From Hippasteria phrygiana (taxonomy: Eukaryota > Echinodermata > Asteroidea > Valvatida > Goniasteridae), in the NCBI GenBank assembly GCA_037893225.1, contig JAZGUH010000228.1, positions 1-64,000 on the forward strand: DNA of 64,000 nt. The letters are read 5' to 3'. Every line of letters begins with the position of its first letter. Position 1 is the first letter of the stretch. The notes below the pieces were generated by a model. It made no database searches, had not been told where the DNA came from, and saw nothing but the letters and a program-made list of their open reading frames with translations. Position numbers and translations under genes: made by a program. Below, piece by piece: positions 42,501-57,500 of this stretch.

Positions 42501-45500
42501 AAAAAGCAAAGCAATAGATGGAAGCACTTGACAAAAACACATTCTTTTTCCAACTTTATTCACTAAATCAAAGATTTTTGTTATGAAATAGAATAATATA
42601 GGTATCAAAGATGCAAAAAATTCCCTCCCTTCAAAATCACTTGTTTGAAGAATTTTTCACCCTCTTCACATTAAACTGCCCATAACTCGTAAAAGCATAC
42701 AGCGACTTATGTGCCCTTTTTGCAGAGCGGGTCACAAATGCAAACAACAGGCACCAGAGTGGTCCTCTTCATTGCACTTGGCGCCCCTCTTTCGTGTGAA
42801 TGAAAGCTTTGTTTGAAAAAAAGCTCCATCTATTCATTACACTCCCATTCAAGAAGAATATAGCTGAAACATGAATGGATGGAGTATGTGCAGGAATGTG
42901 CCTGTAGATGTCAACCGGCCAAGTTCGGCTGCACCAGTATGGCTATGGCCGTCACCAGGATTCAATAGGGTAAGCTTGGTACTCACAAGGAGCTATAGTG
43001 ACATCATCATTGTCCACAGGCAGGGTGCCGCTGTCCCATGCTGACACGTTGGACCAAAGCGTGAATTTGTCCGGGCGGAACACGTCTGGGGGTGGCCCAG
43101 GGACGGGTGGAATGCAGTCTTTGTAGAAACAGGAGTAGATGTTGGGGTGGATGTCACGATCAACGGGGGCAGACTCATCCTTACCAGACACTGAGCAGCG
43201 AGAAAAATAATACTACAAATTTTTAGCCGGCTTTAACATTTCAAACTTTATAAGCAAGTTCTTTCTCAAAGGCAAATGACCAGTGTGTTTTTTTTATTGA
43301 AATTCATTGACTAATGAAGCCGTTCAGTACTCATCGTTCTCCAGTACAACATTCTTTGTTCAGTCATGCATAAATCACTCAAGCAGAAAAAGACTGACTG
43401 CTTGTTGCATTTTCAACGAAATATTCCCCCCCCCAAAAGAAGAGGAAAATGTTGAAAATTACTCCTTTAGATGGCATAAAAATTTTCTCTCCTGGCCTAC
43501 TTTATCAAGACGGAAACCCGAGAGTGGTCAAGTAGCAGGGATATCCCTCCTATTTTACCAAATTAAAAAGGATCAAAGTGCCAAAAGCTGTAGTGCAAAA
43601 ACTACCAATACGACTTTTTTGATCGATTTCGCAAATGCTTTGCACTGTCAGGACCGTGCAATGGATGCACTTTTCAGCAGAAAAAAAAACTGACTGCTTG
43701 GCGAATAGTTTTATTTCAACCAAACATTTGAAGAAAAAAAAAAAAAAAAAAATTGAAAATTACTCCTTTATGTAAAGATGCAACGATGTTTAGTCACCCA
43801 CCTGCAACTGAATCCGGCATAAGTAGGTGCTTGTACTCAAACATAGTGAGTACAACAGAGGTACCATTTCTTATCAATCAAATATACTCAGTCGATTGAT
43901 TTTGCTCGATGCAATTAAACTCCTCATACAAGTGACTTGATCGCAGGAGGGTCAAGTTTGACCAGTCTATATGCCCAGTCAGGATTCCCACAGACATTTT
44001 AAATTCCATGACTTTCCCATGACTTTCCAGGGAAAAAAAAATCACGGTTTTCCCATGACCAATTCTGAAATGATTTAAGACCACTTTTCCCAAAGTGGAA
44101 AAAACTGTGTGTGCAAGTCTGCTTTGTGTGGACATCTTTTGTTTGCAAGTCCACACAATGAATGTAATACATTCATTTGTACACTCACATTATTGCACAT
44201 ACACCCAAGGTAACATACAGTTCACATACATATCATGCAGCGACATCCCGCACACATGCGTATGTATTTAATGTCAAGATATCTGCTTTATTTTGTCATA
44301 TTGATACAGAATTCCTGTATCAATGCTTGACACCTTCTACAATTTGTTGCCGTAATTTGGGGTTTTAAATTGCACTTTGTAATTTTGATTATTCCTCATA
44401 AAGATATTCTTAATGCAGGAAATATTTTTATTTTTTTTAATTCCACTATGATTTACACAAATTATTTGTGAAATGCAGGAAAAAAGGTACCAAATCGAAC
44501 TCACCCATATAAGTCAGTGTTCGATTGGCCTCATCGAAGTGCAAGTCGCCATTTTGGTTACCGTCATACGTTGGGATACTCTCCGTTGAATTCTTAAATT
44601 GACCATTTATGGCAAAGCGGTCGGGTGTCTGCGTGAATTGGTGATTGATCAGCACGAAGTCGCCCTCCCCATAGCCATAGAACGTTGCGTCATAAGTGAT
44701 GTTGGTGATCTGACCCTCGTCCTGGAAGGCGAAATTGTAGTTGTCGCCATCGATAAGCGTAACCATCCAGCCCTCGGAGTGCGTGATACGCATCTTCATA
44801 AACGGTGCAGCGGTTGTGCCGTAGGCGTTGGTGAACAGAGCCGCTTTGCCCAGTAAGGAGGAGGGCAAGGGGTTATTAAAGGACAAGCGGTGAAGACTGA
44901 CCGAGGCATCGCACGATGAACCCGGCACCTTGCCAATGCTGTATTGATCTTCTTGCCGGCATGCACCACCTGGAAGATTTGGGTTACTTGGGAGGACGAT
45001 ACCGTTAGGTGTACCCGTCAGCGTCCCATCCAAGTCTTCGAACCAACACTCATGCTCCCATTGAAAAGATGCTCTGTTGGGAGAATTGTAGAACTCTACA
45101 TTCTTGAATCGGACGGAATAACCCCCCTGGTAGCTTCTGCATTTGGAACAGTACGACAGCGTGGCGCATCGATCTTGGTCAAAGTTGATGAACTTTGCTC
45201 CGTCAACGGTGAGCCCCTCCAACTGCGGGCCTTGGATGCCAGATACTGTACACTTGTCCGCTTTCTTATCCTTAGAGATCTCACTGTGGCCGACCACCAC
45301 GACGTCTTTGACAAGCGCGCCATCCTCACCCCATGGGGCATTGATCATTTGGTATTCCACTCCTGACATGTCTGCGTCTGAGACCACAAAGTTGTGGAAC
45401 TGGACGGCGCCCACAGCTACAGCCTCTGCACCCCGCTCCGTCTCCCAGGCATACAGGGAATAAAACTTGGCTGGTTCGTCCTCCCAGGAATTGCAGCCCC

Positions 45501-48500
45501 CACCCTTTTTAGGGTGATACACGGGAAAGACCCACAGGCCATACCACCCCTGAGCATGAGCAGAATTGTTTCTGAACTCACCCAGAGGGACATTGCGAGG
45601 GCAGATAGACTTTGTAAAGGACGGGCCGCCGGGGTGGGTCGGCATGTTGTACCAGAAGCCGAAATGCGAGCCGCCAGCCGCCGCATTGTGCCGGACGATG
45701 TTGTCAGGATTGGTGACCCAGAAGGTGGCCGGGGTGATGTCCACGTTCAGCAAGCTGCTGCTGGGACGGACGAAGACGCCCAGGTTGTACTGGATGATGT
45801 TGCCCGTCTCGATGCCGTCCTCCATGAAGAAGGCGTGGCCCATGATGTTGTAGGCCACGTTGTGCTCCACGAGGAGATTATGCACCCCGTGGATGGTGAC
45901 AGCGCGGTTGAAGGTGCTGTGGATGCCGCACCCTCGTACGTAGGACCCGGTTACATCACCGCTCATATGGAAATGGATTGGGTAGCGGCCGAGACGGAAT
46001 GACTGGCCTGCGTGAGTGACCTCCACATACTCGATACGACCCGTGATGAGGTGCTCGTCTTTATTCGCTGCAAAGAACATGATCTGGGAACCAAACTGAT
46101 CGCTGCCCGTTTCTTCACCCAACTTCCCGAGGAAGCACGTCTGGGTAGCAAATTGGCCTGGAGAGAAACGATAAAACATCTGAGCATACATTCCATTGAC
46201 TGCACAAATTCTTCAGTGGTAAAGATTCAATCTGGAAAAAACCTAGTGGCCATTTCAAGAGAGGCGGTCCCTGAACCATTGCTCTCGGAGTCTACCAGAC
46301 CAATGCCTGGACTCATCCACTGGTCCAGTGCACATTTTGAGCTCCAATTGTGCGCCGGTAAGGCCCCGTTCTCACTTGAACGATTTTCTACGCGAATGCC
46401 GTGCGACTACCAAATCGCACAGGGCGTACGGGAGTCGCACGGAAGTCTGTTGATGATTCGCACAGGTTGTAGGGGTGTCTTGTGTAATTTGGACGGGTCG
46501 CATGCCCGTGCGAGTTTTTTCAAATGTTGAACATTTCCATACGGCTGTCGCACGGTTCGCATTGGTTCGCATTGGTCGCATGGGGGTCGCACGGCAGTCG
46601 CACGGCGGTCTGATAGTTCGCACGGGAGTCTAAAGAGAGTCGCACAGCTCAGCCATGCGACTCCCAGCAGACCCCGTGCGACTCCCGTGCGACATCCATC
46701 AGACTGCCGTGCAACTGCCGTGCAACCTGTGCGAATCTCATGAGAGCCTGGTGCGACTGCCATCAGACTGCTGTACAAGCTGTAGGAATCTCATGTGCGG
46801 TGCGACCCCATGCGAGCGCGGTGCTGCTGCCGTCTAACCTGGGCGGATCTCACCAACAAACATATAAAAAGCGGCCTCAGCGGCCTGAAAATCATTCGCC
46901 ACCTGATGTTCAAGCTGTCCACATCAAGATGGAAGACAACCAGAGAAGTCTGAGAAACAGGGAAATTTGTACGAAAATCGCACGGCTGTACAATTTGTTT
47001 AGTCGCACCGCAGTTGTACAAATAATCGTTCAAGTGAGAACGGGGCCTAATGAAAGAAATTACAGTAAGCGATCACTAGTTGTGTGCACATTCAGTTAGA
47101 AACATAGCAATGGAGTCATCTCACTAACCTGTGTCGAAGTCCTTTGGGCAGGCCTCGTACTCTTCGATCCATTCCTCCTGGACTGATCCACGGACTTTGA
47201 CATTACGCGTCAGCAGCCCCACCTCGGCGTGCATTTCCAGTGTAATGTCATCTATTGTCTGCGTGATGCCCCAGTGGTCGTACTCTAGAGCTGGAGTAAA
47301 TGTAAGCTCAAGGCTATCTGCCGACACATCTAAAGAAAGAAAAAACACAGAAACCCTTTATTTCGCAAACAAAATCAATTCACTTCACTTCAATTCGGAA
47401 CTACACTTATTTCCACATCATATTAACCCTCCTATGATTATAACTATCGCAGCCTATCAAAAACCCTACCCACCAACTCTCACAGTTTGTGTGTGTTTCA
47501 ACCTGTCACTTGATAGGTTTTGATATATAGGGTAGCTGGCTCCATTTTGGCCTTGAGAACAGGAAGTTAATATTGAAAATATAATAAAAATAAAAAAACT
47601 GTAATCCCCTCTCCCCTTTTCCACAATGCAGAGGTGAGACGGGCAACATTTTTAAAATCCACGAAATCCACAAAAAATCCACAAGAAAATCCACGGGAAC
47701 CCCAGATCATCATATAGTTTGTATTTGCCTATAAAAAAGTCTGCATCCTCTGAAATCCTGACAAAAAATCCTGACAAATTTCACCCCTGACAATGGAAAG
47801 TGACTAGGTAATTCTTAATGAATTTGCAAAGTGAACAAAGAGAACTGGCACGAGTTGGGATTTGAACCTGCGACCTCCGGCGCTCTGAGCTATCTTGCCC
47901 TATGTTGGCGGTCTCCCAAATTGTCAGTGTCTTTTGTTCGAGGGGGTGCCAGTCAGCAGTCATTTAAAATTGGGGTTGAGTTCATGAAGCAATTGAGACG
48001 ATCTAATTAGAAATTATCTAACAAACCACAAGGGAAACTGACTAGGTAAATTTAAATGACTTTTCAAGAAAAAAAAAACATTGCAGGACCCAGTTAGGAA
48101 CAAAATTGTTAGACACAATGCAAAATGTATGCTTTATACTCCAACAGTATGAACGAGCCAGCACTTATCAATTTGCCGTCGAGTACAGGGGTCAATGTCA
48201 TGAAACTGCTTAGCACAGAAAGTTGTTTAGCGTGAACAGTTTTTCTTGGTACCAACCAAATTTCCATGCGATGTATATTGCTTGTGACCGGTATTCAGCT
48301 GTTGTTTGCTTTGCATAAAAGTCGCACAGAGTTTTGGCTCACAGCCTGTTTTTACCAAGCAATACTTTTCACACTGTCCAAAATCTCGGGGTTGGACCTG
48401 GATCGAACCCCGACATTTTTTCAACCCTTTTCCCACTTGTAAATGTCAACCTTGCGCGAACCCGGGTAGCATGTTCTAGGCGGATCAAAATCAACCTAGG

Positions 48501-51500
48501 TCAAGACCAGGGTTGAAAATCTCAACCCGGACTGAAATTAGATTTTTCGGCATGAACCGTGTCGGAAATGATAATGGGCCAAACCAGGTTGAATGCTACA
48601 CAGTTCGCATAGCGGCCGGTCCGCAAAAAGAACAGTGTGAACGTTGAATCTCTCCGATCCGTGTCAAAAACAACCTGGGCTGAACCGGGGCAGATCTGGG
48701 GGCAGATCCGGGTTAGTTTCAACAGAGAAATTATCCCAATTTTCAGACCTATAGACCAAGGCGAGGTAACTTCCACCGTTGGTGAGAACAAACTTTTGTT
48801 CAAGCAAAACAAAAAGTGTTTTTACAATATATCAATGGGAGTGTTGGAGTTTTCTTGAAAACTGACCCTATATTTGGTACCCAATGGAGACATGAACACA
48901 ATAGGAACAAAGGGACTGAATAGGTCTCCACTAGGCAATTCTATGGGTTAGGTTGTCTCCACAAGGAATTTTGTGTACAAACTCTATGGGGGTTTGCTTA
49001 AGTACAGGGACAAAGGGGAGAACAATGTCATGTCTCCACAGGGATGCAGAAACGGGAATGCGTGTACCTGTCAGTGTGACCTTTTCATTCTCGTACTGGC
49101 TGTGACGATGTCCTGTCGACGCGATGACAACCTCATCCCCAGCCTTCCAAGTCACTTCCTGCTCAAGTTTCATCTTGGTAGACCCCTTGGCGGCGGTCTC
49201 AACTAAGCGGGTCCACGTGATTGGGATAGGCATCCCTAAAGGGCATTAAAATGAAAGATAATCAATCAAGAATAGCACGCGTCTTCCCTACCAGCCCAAA
49301 TTGCAGACGACCCTAACCTGGTGTGCAGTAGATCATTGTAAGCGTGCTTGTCGCGCTTGCATTGCTCTCCTGGCCAATCAGAAAGCCTGTTTAAGGAATT
49401 GAGGATGCCCTGGTCGCCATCGACCGGCTGCCACGACAGAGGACATTAAAATGAAATATAATCAATCAAACAAACAAGAAATGGTACGTAACATCAATAT
49501 CTTTTTGATACCACTGTTAGTTTTGAACGAGTGTCTCATAACTTGGAAGGACTGGAAGGTTTCAACATGTGTTCAAATCGGAACACATGCTACGAATTTT
49601 TATTTGGCAACACCACCCCTCCACCCCAACTACAACCAATATTAATCCCATCCAGTCACCACCCCAACCCCACCCCAGCTTAGCCATCACCCCACATCAT
49701 CACCCCATCACCCAACCCACCCCCACCCCATTGGCCAACCCCATCATTCCACCCCAGCCATCACCCCACTCAGCCATCACCCCACTCACCCCCAACCCCA
49801 CTCACCCCAACCCCATCACCCCAACCCATCACCCCACCCCATCGACCCAACCCATCATCCCACCCCATCGACCCACTCACCCCCACCCCATCGACCCACC
49901 CCAGCCATCACCCCACTCACCCCCACCCCATCATCCCACCCGATCGACCCACCCCAGCCATCACCCCACTCACCCCCACCCCATCATCCCGCCCCATTGA
50001 CCAACCCCATCATCCCACCTAAGCCATCACCCCACTCACGCCCATTCCACTCACCCCGCCCCATCGACCCACCCCATCATCCCACCCCAACCCCCAACTC
50101 AGCCATCTCCCACCCCATCATCCCACCCCATCATCCCACCCCTACCATCATTCCCACTATTCAAATCAAATTAAAATCATATACATGTACATGCATGTAC
50201 GAAATATATTCATACATGTACAATACATACTGGGATGTAACAATTAAAAACTTTAAACAATTTTAATAAAAAATTCCTCACTTAAAATTATAAAATTTAC
50301 TGTAATACAATGAGTCTAATAAACTGCATGTTTGGAATAAACTACCTAGAAGCAAAAACTTTAACATAATCTGAATGCAGACGGACGGACGGACGGACGG
50401 ACGGAAATTGGTATTACATAGGCTCGCATCTGCTTCGCAGCTATCCCAAAAACTAGTGTGGTCGGCAGAAATGAAAAAAGAATCTGGGAAGAGCCTGGGT
50501 AGGGTCAGCATTCCAGAACAGGAAATTGGTGTCCTGGGATGTGATTTTCTTGTCAAAACGAAGAGGGCGATTAGGCAAATAATGTTCTTTTAATGTGGGT
50601 CAAAAATCACATCCAGAGCCCGGAATCACAATGAGGTTTAAGCTGTCAAACCCAGAAGTCACGATGTACTCTTTGTCAAGGTGGACAACAGTTTCAAGAC
50701 TACATATGTGATTTTGGAGAAAAAAAATTAAGATGTAATTTTTGACACCCATTGTCGAAATGGAATAGAAAGTCACATCCAAGTGGTTTACAGCGGCATG
50801 TGGCAGCCCCATGTCCAACAAACTAAGCCAAGCCCGGACTCGTTTTATCAAATACTGTTTACCGTGTAGGTCCAAGGTCCCATTCCGTACGGCCAGGGCC
50901 TTGGCGCCAAACAACGGGAGCTCGACGGAGCGGACGTGGCCGTGCATGACGATGCTAGCTTCGTGCTTGAAAGGTTCTTCCTCCGTACCGATCTGGAGAC
51001 GCCCGCCCCCAACAATCAGGATGTTCTGGGCATGCAGCTCAATGTCGGCCTCATCAAAGATGACTGTACCACCTACCAAACCGAGCAACAAAATGGATAA
51101 TTATTGGATAATTATTGGATACTGTCCTTGGAAAGTCCACTGTACAAAACCCAAACCTTTTGTTTATGACTTCTAACTAGCGCCCACCCGAACAAAAATA
51201 CTGACAATTTGGGAGACCGCCAACATACATGTAGGGCAAGATAGCTCAGTTGGTAGAGCGCCGGTACGGTAACCCGGAGGTCGCAGGTTCGAATCCCACT
51301 CCTGCCAGTTTCTTTATTCACTTTGAAAATGCAGTTAAAAATACATTCAAATCAGTAAAAACACATTCACATTCTCTCATACATTCTCCAAAAAAGGCAA
51401 TACACACCATTGATGAAAAGCATCGACAAGACGGGCGTTGTGACGTCCAACAGCAGAGTCTGTTCTGGTGGGACGCGGACAAACTGGCCCTCTGTTGGTG

Positions 51501-54500
51501 GGTCCTGGTTTCCCCAGGTGTAGCGGGACGACCACACGTCGATGTAGTAGAAATCAGCATTGTCCTGCAGAGACAATGAAAATGTGGAGAGGTGTACAAA
51601 AATGAGGCTTTCAAGCAGACCCAGGTGAAAAAGTAGGAGAATAGTAGACATTTAAAAAACACAGGACAAAAGATGGCCGTCATTTATAAACAAATTCTGG
51701 CAACCGTTGGGGTTTCTCTGTTCAAAGACGCATTAAAAATGAAAGAGACATGTTGGACAAGAGAACTGAACATATTTGAAGTGTTTTTTAGTATGTTTGT
51801 AGCACCATATCAGCAAAAAAAACAACAACAAAAAACTTCCGACTCGCAAGTATTTATTTTCCGATTGACTGATTGACATTTTTGTTTTTTATACATAATA
51901 TTTCTGTGGTAATTTTTTTTTTAAATCCAGGCGGCCTCTAAAAAGGTAGCGGGCAAGGACGTGAAACATGTTTTTTTCTATTTCGCTTTAGGGGTAACAT
52001 GTAATTAAAATTGGAAAAAATTCTATATATGGTTCTGGAACAAGTACGACTACATACACTGTAAAAAATAAGGATTTTGATGTCCTTTTGTGTACTAATT
52101 CACTAAGATAAGGACAAAAAATAATGAGGCTTGCCACCGCCCATCAATATTAACCCTTTCCTGTGACATCAGTACAACATAACGCTCCTTGCAAAATTTT
52201 CTAACGAAAGCTTCTGCTTGCCACCTATCTTTATTTGATTGAGTACAGAAGCGCATTGTAAATTTGGTTGGAAAAGAGTTGGGCTCATCCTTACAATCAC
52301 TCTCTCAGCGGAGATCTGTTGCTACTCTTAAGCCGTGTCCGCACTGGACTCTGTTTTTGGAAGGTATGATTTTACAGAGAGACGATGGTAAAATGAAAAA
52401 TGGTCAAACATGACTACTGTCTGCACTTGGACTTTCGACACGGGAAAATTTTACCGAGACCGTGGTAGAAGTAACCGAGCTGTCAATATAACGACTCATG
52501 AGGGCGCTTTGCGTGATCTTTCTACATTGACGCGATTGACCCAAATCATGCGTGCCTTTTCATTTTTCTGGCTGATGTGTACACATAGTAGGCCTACATC
52601 TTTAGCACCAATCAAACTTCCGACTGTATCAATAATAAAATCTGCCATGATTGCGACCAAAAGAGGAACGATGCACTGGAATTTGGAAACTTGCCACGTG
52701 CACCGCACCGCGGTGAAACAATGCAAAGCGCATGCATGGTGTCCCTCGTGCTCGGGCCGGATGTACGCTTTCCTGAGCCACCTTTACCGACTCGCACTGT
52801 CCGCACTGGACTTATCGTCTCGGGAAAAGTTACTTGGTCAGATTTCCTGGGCAGCAGTTGTCCGGTAGAAGTAACCGCTGGACTCAGGAAAAGTAACTGA
52901 GAGGATGAATTCCTATCTTTTTGTAGCTCCGTACATCGAGTGGCTTTATAGCCTTGTTCGGGGCAAACTTACATCGAAAAAAACCAACCAAAAAACTGCC
53001 TGGGCACTTTTAACATCTTATGTCCAGCTGTTATTGATGGGGGGCTGGTATGCCAAGAACGGGCTGTGCAGTCAAGTGTAAACGCAAACAACAGGCAGCA
53101 CACTGAATAGATGGTCTTATTCATCGCACTTGGTGCCCCCCTTTCGTGCGAATGAAAGCTTTGTTTGGAAAAGCTCCATTTATTCATTACACTCCCATTC
53201 AAGAACAACATGAATGGATTGAGTATGCACAGGAATGTGCGTATAGATGGCAGCCAGGTGCTCTTTTTAACAACCCAACTAACCCGTGTAGCAATGCCAT
53301 TGGATCCGACTTCCACCCTGACTTTGGTCATTTCTGGGCGTCCGTGGGCTTCGGTCGTGCACTCTATCGTGGACTCTGACTGTGTTGTGATGACACACTC
53401 TTTGCCGCCAACTGTTACCATATTTCCATTCGCCCTAGACAAGTCAAACCACATGCAAAACTAATTTTACCATTTCACATGATTACTCGGAAGAACACCG
53501 TTTCCTGTTTCTTCAACATTGGTTCTTGGGCCAGGCTATGTGTTATAGTGCTGAAGCCTAGGTTAGTCTGAGGCACACAAACTCAGATTTAAGGCCAGTT
53601 TATAGTCGGTCGCGTGATGAAAATCGCCCGACTCTGATGGTCGCTAGGCCTTTTTTGTGCAGTTTATAGTCGTCACGCGACGTTTGTAAACACACGCGCA
53701 GCATACGCGCAGCATACGCGCAGCGTGTCTGGAATTTGAATGCGACGTGTGACGAACACGCATCGCCACTGCTGAACGTAAAATTATTTTAGCTGCGATA
53801 ATTATTAATTATCAGAGTTAGCAGCATTTTTTTGATGTGCGATTAATGTCTGTCCCAGCTGTTTTAATAACAATAAATATTAAAATGCATAAATATAATA
53901 TAGGACGTTTTCGATGATTATTGATAGTGATATTTATTTTTTATGCTGTGTGCCATATTTACATATTCATCGTTTCTCACCGATCAGGCAATTCTGTTGG
54001 CCCATTGAAAAAAGTGAGGTCAGCGACCATGTCAAAGTTTAATTGATTGAACTCTGTAGTGACGTCACCAGCGTCTTTCGGCGACTAGTCGCTGGTGCTT
54101 CCATGTCAACTATAAACCCTGCGTGAGAGGATCGCGCGTAAATTTTTTGTCGCGGCGACCATCGCGCGACCGACTATAAACCAGCCTTTATACATCTTTT
54201 TCTGCTGTTTTTGCCATTCCAATTTTTTTTCTTTGGGAGGGGGATTAGATTATGAAAGTACAGGAGTAGAATTTTGGCCCAGTATCTCTTGTTTTCAAGT
54301 ACAGAGGTATAAACAACTTGATTGGGGAGCTTTTTAGTGACTGGTCTGCATATAAGTGGGTTTCGGTAGAACCGTTTCGATCTTAAAAAGTAACCTGCTA
54401 TTTTATTTTACAGAAAATTTTGCGTCCATTATTTTCCCCGAATATCTTTGGTCTGGACCTTTCAAAATTGAGTCTTAAAAGGCAATACACAACATTTGCA

Positions 54501-57500
54501 AACATAACAAAACAGATCTACCAAATTATTATGAACGACCATATTTGACTTTAAGTGAATAATAGTCTCGAGCATCCTGTGAAATCATGGCACCTGGTGT
54601 ACTGTCATTTTCAATATAAAGTTGGATTTTGTATCATTTCCAATGATGGTCGGCCGACCAATGTTGAAAAAAAAAATGACTTAACAAATTAAAAAAACTG
54701 CCCCAATTTACCAAATTTAGTTAGTCCGCATTTTTTTGCAATCTGCGAACAGGTGCAAGCAAGCTAGTCTAGTTCCCTGACCTGACAATTCCCCGATGTT
54801 AGTGCAAAAACACACTCAGTACATAGGCCCTTTTCCAAACCTTGGCTTGGGCTCAGGCTTCGGCTTCGCGTAATTTGATGTCCCCAGATTTGGCAAGATC
54901 TGGGACGCTGTTTTTGCTACATGTACATCAAAGTCTTTAGTTTTAACCAAGAGCCAGAGCCTGTTTATTTATTTACAAATTCAAGGTTTCGGATTGCCAG
55001 TGGGACTGGGGAATAGCTGGAGACGAAGCCGAAGCCAGAGCCCAAGCCAAGGTTTGGAAAAGGGCCTAAGAACTGGCTTCCCCTCCGTCTAAGTTTTGGT
55101 CACTCTGGCTATAAAAAAAAACCCCAAGGATTCTCACTGGAAGCCTGATCCTGAGATTGTTAGCCCAGTGCCCCCGGCTGTGCCTCCACGCCGAGGGTTG
55201 ACAGAGTCAATGATTGGTGTCAGGCTGGTCTTGTAGGTGTAGGCGCTTGGTGTGTTGATGCTAACACCACTGAGAAGGGTAACTAGCACGTCACACACCA
55301 CATCGGAACTACCTGCAGGCCAAATATGACCCAATTTAAGAAAAAGGAAATATGTGGTGATTTAAGTGTAAAAGAATGGTCTCCCTGGTTATATTTATAC
55401 ATTATGCAAAATGCAAGCATAGAGTTTCCATGATTGTGTCATTTTAGAGAGTATACCGTTCTCTTTGGTAGTATGCTTTGTCAGATGCAGCTCCACATTG
55501 AGGTGAGGGTGAGGGGGAGGGTGAGGGGTGGATGTAGGGTGAGGCTACACCCTTAATAACAAAATTGCCATCCCCCAACCCCGTCCATTTTGCAAATTCT
55601 TTATCTCCTTGTATTCTCGTTATAATTTTGTTTCACAGAATGTACACAGTTTTTCGAATGATTGTTAAAATTTTATCACAATCCTTTCGTTTTTCAAATT
55701 TTCCAAAATCAGTTCGTTGATCACTGGCTCCGTTTATAAAAATAACAAATATTTCAGCCCTGTACCCAACAGAAATTTCTTCCCCAAACATATTTCCTGT
55801 TAATGAGTTCGATTTGGAATGTCTGCTACACAGCCTTACATGATTGAATACCCATGTGGAATGCCGCTATAACACACATCGCAGGATCCCGCACAGATTT
55901 TGTTCAGTAGAGCGATCGCTCGGTATAGCTATTTTCAGCCGTCAGTCCGCCAACATGGCGTCCGTTCTTTTAAATGGTGCCTCTTGCGTCGTATTTGAAA
56001 TGTGCCCTCTTTTGATTGTAATTGAACATGTGCCGGCCATTGAATCATGTAATTACATGTTCATACTTTCGAAGCTTACCGAATTCTAAAGCAACAGTTG
56101 GCTTTTCCCTTCTATTCCTTGGGGATATAAAAACCGCCTGTCACTCTTCAACATAAAGCTGCGGCCGTTTGGGAATTACAAACAGCTCAAATACCCAGTA
56201 CATTTTTTAAATCCGTTGCCTTTTGTATTTTTCAACAACAATGTTCGGTAAGTTTTGTACACAAAATCTAGGATTCAAGGATGGTGTTCGGTATAGCCGA
56301 ATGTTCGGTATTGCGGTGTTCGGTATAGCGGCGTTTCGCTGTATGTTTAAATTTGAATTTGAAATGTGAAATTTGAGCAAACAGCGTTACACTGTTTTTG
56401 GAAGGGCAAACAATTCTTGAATATATGTATACGCCCCAGACACAAACTTGATCTGAAATCTGAATTTCCTAGACACAGACAAATGCATAAATGTGACCCG
56501 CTCTGCAAAAAGGGCACATAAGTCGCTGTATGCTTTTACGAGTTATGGGCCGTTCAATGTGAAGAGGGTGACAAATTCTTCAAACAAGTGATTTTGAAGG
56601 AAGGGAATTTTTTGCATCTTTGATACCTATACAGGGCGTATCAAAAAAAACGCAACAAAATAATCATGTCGAATTTGGTCAAAATTGTGTTGGGTACATA
56701 AAAGTGCCTAGTATCATCTTAAAGCCACATATCTCCTCTTTCCAACGATAGGTCATTTGTTCACAGGCGGCAATGCTTGGCTGAACAGTCATTGTTTTTG
56801 CACAATGGGTCAAATTCAGCTTGGGACCAAGTTTTTATTAGCTAGTGATAACAACATCCCTTTTAACATCTTAACTTAATTTCTTTCAATAGCACTGCAT
56901 CCACTTATCATTGCTTACTGCACTAAAACTTGGTCCCAAGCTGAATTTGACCCATTGTGCAAAAACAATGACTGTTCAGCCAAGCATTGCCGCCTGTAAA
57001 CAAATGACCTATCGTTGGAAAGAGGAGATATGTGGCTTTAAGATGATACTAGGCACTTTTATGTACCTAACACAATTTTGACCAAATTCGACATGATTAT
57101 TTTGTTGCGTTTTTTTTGATACGCCCTGTATTATTCTATTTCATAACCAAAATCTTTGATTTCAGTGAATAAAGTTGGAAAAAGAATGTGTTTTTGTCGA
57201 ATGCTTCTATCTATTGCTTTATTTTTTTAATGGCTTGTTTCTCCTGAAAACAAACATGCAAATATCCAAATATCTCGTGATTGCAAAATGCTAGAGACCT
57301 CAGACATATACCATATGAAAGCTTATAAAATGGCCTTTCCAGCTATATATAAAACACTATTTTTAAATTTTGCAACATAAGTGCCCTTTTTGCAGAGCGG
57401 GTCATAAATGCTGTCTTAATCTCATTCTCAAGTCAACTGAAAGTGCAGACCATGTGCCCTTTGTTTCAAATGTTGCCTGGTGATATAAGCACACATTGCG

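Noticed and set aside
45394..46002. 202-residue ORF on the plus strand
   Set aside because: It is the shadow of the large PbH1 exon on the other strand.
49569..50266. Proline/histidine-rich ORFs
   Set aside because: Translation of the C-rich minisatellite.
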